From assembly GCA_936914845.1 (NCBI GenBank), contig CAKZGE010000003.1:62001-126000 (forward strand): a stretch of DNA of 64,000 nt, read 5' to 3'. How positions within the stretch are numbered: the stretch's first letter is position 1; every line of letters starts with the position of its first letter. Below the pieces are notes generated by a model. That model had not been told where the DNA came from and did no database searches. It worked only from the letters and a program-made list of their open reading frames with translations. The position numbers were made by a program, and so were the translations under genes. Positions 1 through 9,829 of this stretch are shown here, piece after piece. This DNA comes from an uncultured Chloracidobacterium sp. (lineage in GTDB: Bacteria > Acidobacteriota > Blastocatellia > Pyrinomonadales > Pyrinomonadaceae).

Positions 1-1014
1 ATTGCAAGTTTTAGACTTTCGCTCGATGGAAGAAACATGAGCGCTTTTGTCCGCGATTTCAATGCGACAGCCGACGCTAAGGTCGAAATTTCCGGACGCA
101 GTATCGGTTCGGGACTGTCAATGCTCGTTTCCGGAAACATCATTGCCCGCCGCGTTCTCTATTCCACCGATATCGAATTGGCCAATATCGTCGGTGCACG
201 CCGCGATACATCGCTCAGCGGCGGCGGAGGTTCTTCGCTTTTCGCACCTAGGCTGGATCTTACTATCGAGGGCCGCGATGCTTTGATCGTCCAAAATAAT
301 CTCGCCGATCTTACAGCCTCGGTTTCTTTGCGGGTCACCGGCAGCACCGACAGTCCCCAAGTGGCGGGACGTATCACCGCCGGCAACGGAACCGTATTCT
401 TCCGCCGCGACCGCTATGTCGTGCAACGAGGCGTACTTGAATTTCCCCCGAACACTCAGATCGATCCGATAATTAATTTACAGGCGGAATCAGAGATCGC
501 CGGATATCAGGTGTTCGTGAACCTTTCCGGCCCGCTGACCGATACGGCCGACCTGAATGCAAGCGTTAGGTCAAGCCCGGCTCTGCCGCAAGCAGACGTC
601 ATCTCGCTGATCACGACCGGAAGCCTGACCAATGCTGATGGCGGTATTCCAACATTTGCCCAGACCGGCATCAACACGGCAGCAGAGATCCTAACGGATT
701 CGATCATCAATAACCCCGCCCGCAAGGCGACAGACAAATTGTTCGGGTTAAATGTTTTTGAGATAGATCCCATAATTTCCGGCGATAGAATGAATCCGTC
801 CGCCCGTCTGACCGTAGGTCGTCAGGTCAATAACAATTTGCGGGTGACATATGCGACCAATCTTTCGCAAGACCAAAACCAAGTGCTTGCCTTTGAATAT
901 CGGGTTTCCAATAAGATCTCGCTGGTCGCTCAATATGAGCAGAGACCGCTCGGCAATGTAACGCAGAACAGAAATAATTTTACTTTTGAGGTGCGATTTA
1001 GGCGTCGGTTCTGA
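1..1014 (+). CDS. tamB: TamB-like translocation and assembly module protein, C-terminal part
   Basis: This is the last 337 residues of a larger gene; the frame is open to the first base of the window, so the start lies upstream. The chain is rich in beta-strands and Gly/Asn/Asp turns and ends in an aromatic residue (VRFRRRF), as expected for the C-terminal DUF490 domain of TamB. TamB spans the periplasm and works with an Omp85 partner in outer-membrane protein or lipid transport. The next gene, 14 bases downstream on the same strand, encodes an Omp85 protein, which fits a TamA-TamB type pair. The family call is by pattern; the missing N-terminus prevents a length check. Confidence 0.8.
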   Translation: MASFRLSLDGRNMSAFVRDFNATADAKVEISGRSIGSGLSMLVSGNIIARRVLYSTDIELANIVGARRDTSLSGGGGSSLFAPRLDLTIEGRDALIVQNNLADLTASVSLRVTGSTDSPQVAGRITAGNGTVFFRRDRYVVQRGVLEFPPNTQIDPIINLQAESEIAGYQVFVNLSGPLTDTADLNASVRSSPALPQADVISLITTGSLTNADGGIPTFAQTGINTAAEILTDSIINNPARKATDKLFGLNVFEIDPIISGDRMNPSARLTVGRQVNNNLRVTYATNLSQDQNQVLAFEYRVSNKISLVAQYEQRPLGNVTQNRNNFTFEVRFRRRF

Positions 1015-1028
1015 TATCGCTGGAAGAT

Positions 1029-4000
1029 TTGCACATAGTTCACATCATAAGGCTTAATTTTGGCGTAAAGCTGCTATCGGCGGCGTTATTGGTATTTGCC
1101 GCGATCGTTTCTTTCGCATCGGACCTTTTCGCTCAAGAAAACTACGAAGGCCGGCCGATCGGTAACGTTTCCGCGGCCTTTGAGGTCGGAAATGTCCCGG
1201 CCGAACAGTATCGGGTTGTTGCCCGCGACGCCGTCGGCTCCACCTATGCCGCCGTTCGCATTCGTGATGCCATTCAGCGGATCTACGATTCACAGGAAAT
1301 TATTTACGTAGCGGTCGAAGCATCAGAAGCCGCGTCCGGAGCTGTCGATCTCCGATTTGTCATCCGCCGCAAGACACAGGCGCAACGCATTTCTGTCCAA
1401 ATTGCTGACCCGCAGAACAGTAAGTTCACTGAACAGGAAATATTGCTCAAATTGAACATCTTTGAACCGGGAACGGCCATTTCCGACCAGATCTTGGCCA
1501 CCAATTCCGGATTGATACTAGAATATCTCCGTGATAAAGGTTTCTTTTTGGCCGTAGTAGATCATAGCCAAACGCCGCTGCAAACGGCGACGGACGTAGC
1601 CGTGGTCTTTCGGGTGACCACCGGCGAACAGGCCACCGTCAGCAAGTTTGATATAGACATCGACGGCTTCAATGCGGCGGCGGCCGGCGAAAAGATCAAA
1701 CTTAAAACCGGCGAAAAATTTTCTCGTGAAACGTTGGCCAAAGATGTCGAAAGGATCCGCGAAGTGCTGAAAAAAGAGGGCCGTTTAGCTCCCGAATTAA
1801 ATGAACCGCGTGTTATCTATGAGCGCGAAACGAATTCGATCAGTATTGAGTTGACCGGCAAGCAGGGCCCGTTGGTCGAGGTCGAGGTCGAAGCAGAAAA
1901 GGACCGCATTGGCGAGGGCACCCAAAATCGCCTGCTCCCGATTCGCCGCGAAGGCACGCTTGACTATACCGCCATTATCGAAGGCGAACGCCGTTTGGAA
2001 AACTACTACCAGGAAAAGGGCTATTTTTTTGCCGATGTCATTTCCGTCTGTTCGGTCGAACCCGCATTGGTTGACGGCGATTCACAAGTATTGAAAAATG
2101 ACACGGAATTTCTATGCTCGGCCCTCAGCAGTTATGCTCTTGACGACCGCCACGTGACCGTCAAATACCGCGTTGACCTCAATCGCCGTTTGAAGCTCGT
2201 CGGCATTCGTCTGCAAGGCACCGATCAATTTAGTGTCGAAGAAATATCCAGCGTGCTCGAATCGCAGGAAGCCAGCTTGCTCGGCATCGTTCCCTTGCTT
2301 GGCTACGGCCGCGGCTATACCAGCGAACGTCTCCTTGCCGAAGACGCCTCAACCATAACCTCGCTGCTCCGCGAACTCGGCTATCGAAATGCTTCCGTCC
2401 GCGTAAACCAGGGTGTTTCTCCGGATGGCGAAAGCCTTATCATCACCTTCGTGGTTGACCAAGGCGAGCCGACCATCGTCACCGGCGTGGACATTGCCGG
2501 CAACAGTGCTTTTACCGAAACAGAACTAAAGCAGCAGATACCTGATCTCGTCGGCACCAAATTTTCGCGGGCTCGATTGCGCAATGCTCAGCGAAAATTA
2601 GCGGAATTTTATTCAAACGCCGGATATTATGATGCTGTCGTCCGATATTCGGTCCAGCGCGAGGACGATGATGACGATCAGGCGGCATCCGCGAATGCAG
2701 ATAACACCGCGTTTCGAATTCGGTTCACTATTGAGAACGAAGGTAAAAAGGTTTTTGTCAATCGCGTGATGATAACGGGAAATGAAAAAACGAAAACCGC
2801 AGCTATTGAAAGGGCACTCGCCATCCGCCCCGGTGACCTGCTTCGTTCAGCCGACATCTATCAAAGCGAGCAAAGCCTCTATACAAGCGATGTTTTCAGC
2901 CGTGTAGAAATAAAACCGCGAGCTGAGAGTGACCGCCCGGATGGCACCCGTGCCGCTGACGTAATTGTCAATGTCAATGAACAGGCTCCGCGGATCTTGT
3001 CTTATGGCGGAGGCTATTCGACCGATCTCGGCGCTAGCGGATTCGTTGACATCAGACATCTGAACCTTTTTGGGCGGCTCTGGCAAGGCGGCGCACGTAT
3101 AAAGGTCAGCGAACGCCAGCAGATCGCACAAATAGACTATGTAAATCCGCGTTTCGTTCGCGATGGCAAACGGAGTTTTGCGCCGCTTACCGTTTCCGCT
3201 CAATACCAGCGCGATTCGACCGTCACCCGGTTTTTCCGTTCCTCGTTCGACCGCGGCACGTTCGGGATCGTCCAACGGCTGGATGAAGACGGAAATCCGA
3301 TCGATGAATTTGGTGCAGAATCCGGCAGCCCGACGCTGAACCGGTTTCGCCTTTCCGCGGAAACCAATCGGACTGTCCGTAAAAAGGACCGAAGCATTCT
3401 CTTTCTTCGATATCGTTTTGAGGATGTGCGTCTATACAATGTCAACAGTTTGTTGATCAAAGATCTGTTGATTCCCGATGCCCGCATCCGTATCTCCGGC
3501 TTTGGCGCCACCTTTGTCCGCGACACGCGCAAGCGTTGCGGCATCGAATATTCAATCTTAGAGATAATTGCCCGCGGCGAACCGGGCGAACCCTGCCGCT
3601 ACAATGCCGGCGACCCAACCGATGGCGATTACCTGACGGCAGAATACAATGTCTCGCTGCCGACTTTGGGAGCAAATATCGGCTTCAATAAATTTCAGGC
3701 CACCTACCAGCGGTATTACACAATGCCCTATTTGCGAAAGACCACATTGGCTGGCCGCTTGATGTTTGGCGTGGCCAATGTCTTCTCTTCCGGAAATCGT
3801 TTCGACCCGACCCAATTCCCCGACATGGACGGAATTCTGCCGATCAGCGAAAGATTCTTTGCCGGCGGGTCGAACACACTTCGCGGGTTTGATTTTGAAT
3901 CTGCCGGCCCGCGGTACGTCGTCGTTCCGCAAGGTACATTTCGCAACCGTGATGGCGACCCGGTATTTTTGCAGCCGTTCTCCGTTCCGTTCGGCGGAAA

Positions 4001-4343
4001 TGCTTTGGCTATCGTAAACCTAGAAGCCCGTGTTCCCGTAACCAATTCTTTCCGTCTCGTTCCGTTCTATGATGGAGGTAATGTTTTCCGCCGCGTCGAA
4101 GATATCTTCAAACCGGCAGCAGTTCCGCCGGGCGACGTTTTTCGGCAAAATATGCGGGCGATCTGGACCCATACAGTGGGTCTCGGCATCCGTTATAAAA
4201 CTCCCGTCGGCGGTGAGGTAGGTATTGATTACGGCTATCTTCTCAATCCGCCTCGTTTTCTGATACCGCAGATCAGCGGCCCGCCCGCCATTCACCAATT
4301 GCCTCAAGGCCAGATACATTTTAGATTTTCACAAGCTTTTTAG
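1029..4343 (+). CDS. BamA/TamA-family outer membrane protein (Omp85)
   Basis: The 1104-residue protein has a signal peptide (hydrophobic core about residues 12-30, cleavage probably after FAQ near 36). A long series of POTRA-like repeats follows to about residue 660, for example the block starting FVNRVMITGNE. A C-terminal beta-barrel ends in Phe (RFSQAF). The barrel contains the Omp85 loop-6 motif in the form GGSNTLRGF near residue 953. It is longer than typical BamA because of extra POTRA units. The start is TTG, preceded by GGAAG. It lies 14 bases after the TamB-like gene, so an outer-membrane assembly role with that partner is likely. Whether it is the essential BamA or a TamA-like paralogue cannot be decided here. 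Confidence 0.85.
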   Translation: MHIVHIIRLNFGVKLLSAALLVFAAIVSFASDLFAQENYEGRPIGNVSAAFEVGNVPAEQYRVVARDAVGSTYAAVRIRDAIQRIYDSQEIIYVAVEASEAASGAVDLRFVIRRKTQAQRISVQIADPQNSKFTEQEILLKLNIFEPGTAISDQILATNSGLILEYLRDKGFFLAVVDHSQTPLQTATDVAVVFRVTTGEQATVSKFDIDIDGFNAAAAGEKIKLKTGEKFSRETLAKDVERIREVLKKEGRLAPELNEPRVIYERETNSISIELTGKQGPLVEVEVEAEKDRIGEGTQNRLLPIRREGTLDYTAIIEGERRLENYYQEKGYFFADVISVCSVEPALVDGDSQVLKNDTEFLCSALSSYALDDRHVTVKYRVDLNRRLKLVGIRLQGTDQFSVEEISSVLESQEASLLGIVPLLGYGRGYTSERLLAEDASTITSLLRELGYRNASVRVNQGVSPDGESLIITFVVDQGEPTIVTGVDIAGNSAFTETELKQQIPDLVGTKFSRARLRNAQRKLAEFYSNAGYYDAVVRYSVQREDDDDDQAASANADNTAFRIRFTIENEGKKVFVNRVMITGNEKTKTAAIERALAIRPGDLLRSADIYQSEQSLYTSDVFSRVEIKPRAESDRPDGTRAADVIVNVNEQAPRILSYGGGYSTDLGASGFVDIRHLNLFGRLWQGGARIKVSERQQIAQIDYVNPRFVRDGKRSFAPLTVSAQYQRDSTVTRFFRSSFDRGTFGIVQRLDEDGNPIDEFGAESGSPTLNRFRLSAETNRTVRKKDRSILFLRYRFEDVRLYNVNSLLIKDLLIPDARIRISGFGATFVRDTRKRCGIEYSILEIIARGEPGEPCRYNAGDPTDGDYLTAEYNVSLPTLGANIGFNKFQATYQRYYTMPYLRKTTLAGRLMFGVANVFSSGNRFDPTQFPDMDGILPISERFFAGGSNTLRGFDFESAGPRYVVVPQGTFRNRDGDPVFLQPFSVPFGGNALAIVNLEARVPVTNSFRLVPFYDGGNVFRRVEDIFKPAAVPPGDVFRQNMRAIWTHTVGLGIRYKTPVGGEVGIDYGYLLNPPRFLIPQISGPPAIHQLPQGQIHFRFSQAF

Positions 4344-6931
4344 TTGAGTGCGGTCGAAGCGAGCGGACGTCTTTCGTCGATCGGGTCGTTCATTTGCGGG
4401 CGTTCGCCGCGAAAAGGCGGTTCGAGGTCGTCTTTCGGCTGCGGGATCGCATAATCGCCCATATCCGGCACGGCGGCTGATGCCGGATGCAAAGTTATGA
4501 ATCTTCCCGCCGATGCTTTGCGGTTTCGCTTGCTCTGATACATCGCTCGGTCCGCATGGGCCACTATCTGTTCAAAAGACGATCCGTGTTCGGGAAATGC
4601 GGCGGCGCCGATACTTATGCCGACACGAGCTTTTACCTCTTCATTTATCATGAGTACGAATTCTTCGACCGCCGCTTCAATTCGCCGACAAACGTCGCCG
4701 ATATCCGTTGCGGATGTTTCCGGGATCAAGGCAACGAATTCGTCTCCGCCATAGCGTGCCAAATGGTCATAATCGCGCAGTTGTTTGCGAATTATCAAAC
4801 CGATCTTTCTCAGCATCCGATCACCCACATTGTGTCCGAAGCTGTCGTTGATCGCCTTGAAACCGTCAAGATCAAGAACCAGCACGGTAAATGAGCGGTC
4901 GCCGCGACTCGCCCGAGCAAGTTCCTTTTCAAAGGCGGCCTTCAACCCTCTCGCATTTGGCAAGCCCGTCAATTGATCCGTTAAAGCTGACGTTTCGACG
5001 AATTTGTGTTGCAGAGATTTCGCAATAGCGTCCGCCGCAATGGTCGTAACTGATTCTAAAAGCCGCAGGTGCTCATCCTGATAATGCGTAAGCTCACACG
5101 AATAAAGCGAAACGGCACCGATCAAACGGCCTTCGGCTATCAAGGGAAGAGCCGCCATTGTGCGGAATGCCGGATCGAACTGAAACGGGTAAAAAGCGAA
5201 ATCGAGTGCGGGATCTACATTCTCGACCCGTTTGCAAGTTTCAAGCACAAAACCGGTGGCTCCTTCGCCGACCCGTATGCGTCGCGAATCTAACAATTCG
5301 CGGTGAAGTCCGGCCACCTGAACCGCCACCGCGTTGTCGCTGGTATCATCAAGCAGAAACACAAGACATGTGTCGTAGGGGACGAATTCTTCGATCTTTA
5401 GCGTAAACATCGCCAATGTTTCCCGAAGGTTAAGAGAACTGCTGAATTCGCGGGCGAGCGAATAAAGCGAAAACACTTCGCGATTCGCACTTTTTATTTG
5501 CTCTGCATAATGCTGGGCCGGGGCCAGCGGCGGCAGCCCGTCCGTTACCGGAAATTCGACCAGTTCTGTGTCATAGTCAAGCCCGGCCGTCATAATGCTG
5601 GTCTCGAATTGCCGCAAGTTCGACAAAAAGGCTCTTACGATCGAGGGGTCAAATCGCGTTCCCGCACTTCGCCTTAAATATTCGCGAGCTTCTTTTTGCG
5701 ACAATGCTCGCCGATATGGACGCGTGCTGCGCATCGTATCATAGGCATCACAAACTGAAAGTATGCGTGCCGTCATCGGTATATCCTCGCCGGCCAACCG
5801 GTCCGGATATCCGCTTCCGTCCCACCTTTCATGGTGATGGCGCACAAGCGGCACCACCGGATACGGAAATTCGATCGTTTCAACTATTGAAGCGCCGATA
5901 AGCGGATGGATCTTTGTTTTTTCAAGTTCGGTCGGCGACAACTGGCCGGGTTTGTTCAAAATATGATCAGGAACAGCCAAATTACCAATGTCATGCAGCA
6001 ATGCTCCCATTCTCAGAGCGTCGAGTTCCGCCGTCGTTACCCCCAGTTTCTCACCTAGCCCGATGCAGTAGATCTGAATGCGCCGGATATGGCCGACACC
6101 GACCTGATCGCGGGCATCGATAGCGGTCGCCATTGCCTCCACCGTGGCCAAATGGAGTCGGCTCGCATCCGATATCCGCTTTGTCTGTCGCTCAAATGAG
6201 CCTGCGTACAATTTGTGGACACAGTAGGCGATCATGGCCAGCGGCAGTACAACAAAGCCGAACTCTGTTCCAAAGTAGCGAAAACAGATGAAAAGCAGCA
6301 GAGTGCTGACGAGGCTGACGCCGCGTTCTACCACAGGGGTCAAAAAACCTTCGCGGACAGCCTCTGCGTTAAGGGTCTCCGTTTCTATTATCTTGAACAG
6401 AACACGCAGCGTACCCCCGATCAAATGGTGAGCAGCAACCATCACCAGAGCCCCGGCGACAACATCCAGCGAAATGGGCAATGTAGAATTTTGAAGCGTG
6501 GGTTCAAGATAAAGGGTCAATGCCCGCCCGGCTGAATACGCCGCGGCGGCGACAAAAGCCGATACCATATTAGCGGCGCAGATCGCGGGCAGAGGAGCAT
6601 AGACGCTTCTACCCCGCATCGTCTGTGCCACAGAAACGCTGGCGGCCACAATAATGCCGGCCGGCATTCCCAGCCACAATATCGACCAATAGACAATGAT
6701 ACTGTTAAAAGAAAAGGTGATCGTTTCGGTCGAATCTTTCCCGGCGATGCGGGCTTGGTAGTTTTCCAGCAGAAAGGTCACCACCACCGTCGCACAGAGG
6801 ATCACTAAGTTCTGATAGGAAAAGAACCGAAGTTCAAGCACAGCAAAACAGCCAAGCAGCGCGGCGACCAACATCACCAGCCAACGCAAGGTAAGCTGCC
6901 ACCAACGCAAGTTTTCCGCAAAAAGCTCCAT
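4340..6931 (-). CDS. Membrane HD-GYP / GAF / GGDEF cyclic-di-GMP signalling protein
   Basis: Numbered from the ATG chosen here (863 residues). About seven hydrophobic segments fill residues 5-240. An HD-GYP phosphodiesterase domain follows, with HD at 313-314, HHHERWDGSGYP ending in GYP at 374-376, and FDPSIV near 428. A GAF domain lies at about 505-635. A GGDEF diguanylate cyclase domain has an intact RYGGDEF motif (728-732) and an inhibitory RxxD site (RDYD, 719-722). Both synthesis and hydrolysis of cyclic di-GMP are therefore possible. A GTG nine codons upstream is an alternative start. The gene converges with the Omp85 gene and their stop codons overlap by four bases. Confidence 0.88.
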   Translation of the reverse strand: MELFAENLRWWQLTLRWLVMLVAALLGCFAVLELRFFSYQNLVILCATVVVTFLLENYQARIAGKDSTETITFSFNSIIVYWSILWLGMPAGIIVAASVSVAQTMRGRSVYAPLPAICAANMVSAFVAAAAYSAGRALTLYLEPTLQNSTLPISLDVVAGALVMVAAHHLIGGTLRVLFKIIETETLNAEAVREGFLTPVVERGVSLVSTLLLFICFRYFGTEFGFVVLPLAMIAYCVHKLYAGSFERQTKRISDASRLHLATVEAMATAIDARDQVGVGHIRRIQIYCIGLGEKLGVTTAELDALRMGALLHDIGNLAVPDHILNKPGQLSPTELEKTKIHPLIGASIVETIEFPYPVVPLVRHHHERWDGSGYPDRLAGEDIPMTARILSVCDAYDTMRSTRPYRRALSQKEAREYLRRSAGTRFDPSIVRAFLSNLRQFETSIMTAGLDYDTELVEFPVTDGLPPLAPAQHYAEQIKSANREVFSLYSLAREFSSSLNLRETLAMFTLKIEEFVPYDTCLVFLLDDTSDNAVAVQVAGLHRELLDSRRIRVGEGATGFVLETCKRVENVDPALDFAFYPFQFDPAFRTMAALPLIAEGRLIGAVSLYSCELTHYQDEHLRLLESVTTIAADAIAKSLQHKFVETSALTDQLTGLPNARGLKAAFEKELARASRGDRSFTVLVLDLDGFKAINDSFGHNVGDRMLRKIGLIIRKQLRDYDHLARYGGDEFVALIPETSATDIGDVCRRIEAAVEEFVLMINEEVKARVGISIGAAAFPEHGSSFEQIVAHADRAMYQSKRNRKASAGRFITLHPASAAVPDMGDYAIPQPKDDLEPPFRGERPQMNDPIDERRPLASTALN

Positions 6932-7120
6932 CCCTAAAATGCACGTTCGCGAACACACTGCAGGTTTCTAGATTCATCCCATCTTTCGATAAGGATGCCA
7001 ACGCGAGGGTCGCGCACCGCCATCCAATCAATGTATCTTTACAAATGGCGTGCCAGCCTCCGGTTTGGCCGTAAGTGCCGAAATACTGGTCTTTGGGCAA
7101 TTACCGTTCTAAATTTGGGT

Positions 7121-7143
7121 GGTCAAAATCGGTCATTTTGATC
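7121..7143. promoter_or_regulatory. Inverted repeat upstream of the VWA gene
   Basis: GGTCAAAA and TTTTGATC form an imperfect inverted repeat (one G-T pair) around a 7-base centre. It lies 21 bases before the ATG at 7165, in the gap between divergent genes. It could be an operator or a leader hairpin. No factor is identified. Confidence 0.3.
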
Positions 7144-7164
7144 GATACGCCTCCAACCTGAAAG

Positions 7165-8145
7165 ATGAAAAGAATTCTCGTCAAATTTCTCCGGCTTCAG
7201 CTTTTCGTCATTTTCCTCGTGGGGATATGCTCGAATGTGCTCGCCCAAGGCGGGACGGATGTGATCCGGGTTGATACAGAACTTGCCGCCTTTGAGATCT
7301 CGGTAACTGATACGAACGGCCGGCCCGTCCGCGATCTGAACCCCAAAGATCTAACGGTCTTTGACGACGGCATCGAACGATCGATCGATTTTTTTCAGCC
7401 GGTCGTCAAAAAAGACGGCTCTCGTCCGTTGGTTGTCGTTTTCGCCCTTGATGTTTCCGGGAGCATGACCGATGCCGAATTGGAAAAACTTCGGCAGGCA
7501 GTTCAGAATTTTGCGGGAAAAATGCCCGTCGGAGATTCCTATTTCGCGGTCATTTCTTTTGCCATGAAGGTAAAGATCTTACAGGATTTCACAAATCGCC
7601 CGGACCGGCTTCAGAGATCGCTGCAAAAACTGGATAAAGAACGCGATGGGCTTTCGACACACGCTTATGACGCTGTCGATCAGGCGATAAGGATGATCGA
7701 ACGCCGTTCGCCCCGTTCTATTCGCGGACGCATGCCCAAGCGTTCGGTGATACTGATCACAGATGGTTTTCCGGTTGGCGATATTGTTAGGCCGCCGACC
7801 GTCATTGAACGGGCAAATGCTGCTTTGACCAGTGTCTATTCTATTATCATGCCTTCTTATTCGCGGATCCGGCGAAATTCAAAACCGGTAATGACGCCTC
7901 TCGAGGCCAGCCGACTGACAGAAAGAACGGGCGGCATGAATTTCTATGCCGGTGAAGACAGCTTGGCTCCTCTGTTCGCCTCTTTGGCCGAAGAGATCAC
8001 GTCCTCCTATGCGGTGGCCTTTTATCCGGAGCCGGCGGCCGGCACCGAGCGAAAATTCCGACCGGTCACCATATCTTCAAAACAGGGATATACCATTCGG
8101 CAGAATCGACCGGGTTATATATCCGGTGAATTCGGTGTTAAATAG
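7165..8145 (+). CDS. Exported von Willebrand factor A domain protein
   Basis: The 326-residue protein has a signal peptide (hydrophobic 8-22, likely cut after VLAQ). A short beta domain follows that resembles the N-terminal part of the VWFA-related proteins of Acidobacteria (VRDLNPKDLTVFDDG). The VWA fold carries a complete metal-adhesion motif DVSGS at 96-100. It probably acts in the periplasm or on the cell surface in protein binding; the ligand is unknown. The family is multi-copy in Acidobacteria, and a second relative lies at 27305-28210. The gene stands alone between divergent and downstream genes. Confidence 0.8.
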   Translation: MKRILVKFLRLQLFVIFLVGICSNVLAQGGTDVIRVDTELAAFEISVTDTNGRPVRDLNPKDLTVFDDGIERSIDFFQPVVKKDGSRPLVVVFALDVSGSMTDAELEKLRQAVQNFAGKMPVGDSYFAVISFAMKVKILQDFTNRPDRLQRSLQKLDKERDGLSTHAYDAVDQAIRMIERRSPRSIRGRMPKRSVILITDGFPVGDIVRPPTVIERANAALTSVYSIIMPSYSRIRRNSKPVMTPLEASRLTERTGGMNFYAGEDSLAPLFASLAEEITSSYAVAFYPEPAAGTERKFRPVTISSKQGYTIRQNRPGYISGEFGVK

Positions 8146-8273
8146 AGCGTCTGATCAGCTCATAGTTAGAATTCCATCTGTTATTCGGTTATTATGTAGG
8201 AATAAAATAAACGCGTCCTGCGAATGCTGCATCTGACCAAAGGGTAGCGTTTAGAAAACTATCGGAGGAAGAA

Positions 8274-9701
8274 ATGTTTAGAAATAAATTTTTGACAATG
8301 TTATTGTCGGGTCTTTTTGTTGCGGTGGTTGCCGCGAGCGCACATGCGCAGAGCGCGCCGGTTTCCGGCAAGGTCGAACTGAAAAAAGCGGATGGAACAC
8401 AGGTTCCGCTCCAGGGTGTTCTCGTCGAACCGTTCCGGACCGACATTAAATCTAAGGCACCCACGGCCAAGACCAACAAAAAGGGCGAGTTCTATTTTGT
8501 TGGGCTTCCGCTCGGCACTTATGTTATCGCCTTTAGCGCTCCGGGTGCGCAACCCACATATCTTCCGAATGTCAAAGCCGGCAGCGAAGGCCTGACGCTC
8601 GTTCTCGAAGAAGGTGACGGCCGCCGATTGACCGAGACAGAGGTTCGCGATGCCCTCAAATCCGGCAACGTCAGCGGCGGTGAAAAGAAAGAGACCGCAA
8701 CCGAACCCGCGTCCGGAAGCGGAACGGGCCAGGGCGAAGGCACCGGCTCCGGCTCCGGAACGAACCAATCTCAGCAAAACGCGCAGCCCGACCAGGCCTC
8801 TCAGGGTAAACAAATGTCTGAAGAAGAGGCTAAAAAAGCTAAGGCGGAATACGACAAAAAGGTGGCTGAGGTTACCGAACGCAATAAAAAGATCGAGAAT
8901 AAGAATACCGTTGTCAATAAAGCGCTCGCGGATGGCAACGCCGCTTTCAAGGAAAAGAATTATGAAGGAGCGATCGCTGCTTACGACCAAGGTATTCAGG
9001 CCGACCCCGATTTCGTTGGCAGTGCACCTGTGCTCTTGAACAATAAAGCCGTTACGCTTAAGATCCGCGGAATTGACCTTTACAACAAAAGCATCAAATC
9101 GACAGATCAGGCGGAGAGGACCGATCTGGCCACCAAAGCGCGCAAGGATCTGGCAGACGCCCTCGATTCATACAATAAAGCTTGGGAAGTCTCAAAAAAT
9201 GCCCCGGCGGGCGAAATTGTCGATAAAGCTAATTTCGACAAGGTCAAATACGATACGCTAAGCGGATTGTCAGAGATCTATCGGTTAATAATCCTTACAA
9301 AAACTCCCTTGACCAAGCCGGAAGACGCGAAAACGGCTTTTGACGCCTATTTAGCGGTTGAAACAGATGCTGCGAAGAAAATAAAGGCTCAATCGACTTT
9401 CGGTCAGGTGATGCTCGAATCCGGTGATGCCGATGCTGCGTTGGCCGCCTACCAAAGCGTTCTGGCAAGTTCGCCGAACGATCCCGATGCCTTGATCGGA
9501 GCCGGGCTCAGCCTAGTACAGATCGGTTATGCTACCGACAACAAAGCGAAATTCCAGGAAGCTGCTGATTTCCTGCAGAAATTCCTAAGTGCGGCACCGG
9601 CGGATCATAAACTCAAAGATGACGCCACCGCCGTTCTTGATACATTAAAGAAAGAGCAGAACGTGGCCCCGCAAAAAGGCGGCGGACGTAAGAAGAACTA
9701 G
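8274..9701 (+). CDS. Exported TPR protein with carboxypeptidase-regulatory-like domain
   Basis: The 475-residue protein starts at an ATG with a good ribosome site (GGAGG, spacing about 5). A signal peptide ends near residue 25 (AHAQ). Residues 26-110 form a beta-sandwich of the carboxypeptidase-regulatory or Cna-B kind (GEFYFVGLPLGTYVI). A Gly/Ser/Thr-rich linker (about 135-165) and a Lys/Glu-rich coiled-coil segment follow. The rest contains tetratricopeptide repeats, for example GNAAFKEKNYEGAIAAYDQG and DADAALAAYQSVLASSPND. The likely role is as a periplasmic scaffold for protein-protein interaction. A strong intrinsic terminator follows. No specific function is recognised. Confidence 0.72.
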   Translation: MFRNKFLTMLLSGLFVAVVAASAHAQSAPVSGKVELKKADGTQVPLQGVLVEPFRTDIKSKAPTAKTNKKGEFYFVGLPLGTYVIAFSAPGAQPTYLPNVKAGSEGLTLVLEEGDGRRLTETEVRDALKSGNVSGGEKKETATEPASGSGTGQGEGTGSGSGTNQSQQNAQPDQASQGKQMSEEEAKKAKAEYDKKVAEVTERNKKIENKNTVVNKALADGNAAFKEKNYEGAIAAYDQGIQADPDFVGSAPVLLNNKAVTLKIRGIDLYNKSIKSTDQAERTDLATKARKDLADALDSYNKAWEVSKNAPAGEIVDKANFDKVKYDTLSGLSEIYRLIILTKTPLTKPEDAKTAFDAYLAVETDAAKKIKAQSTFGQVMLESGDADAALAAYQSVLASSPNDPDALIGAGLSLVQIGYATDNKAKFQEAADFLQKFLSAAPADHKLKDDATAVLDTLKKEQNVAPQKGGGRKKN

Positions 9702-9730
9702 ATCGCTCAATTTCGCATCCGGGATGCTCG

Positions 9731-9763
9731 GGCTGTACCGTTCAAACGGTACGGCCTTTTTTT
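9731..9763 (+). terminator. Rho-independent terminator after the TPR gene
   Basis: An 11-bp stem (GGCTGTACCGT with ACGGTACGGCC, one T-G pair) closes a TCAA loop and is followed by seven T. It lies 30 bases after the stop codon. Confidence 0.9.
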
Positions 9764-9829
9764 GTCATATATTCGTTGCGGGTGGTGTTCTATTAATGAA
9801 CTTACCATTTCTCAGGGAGATCTTTAATT

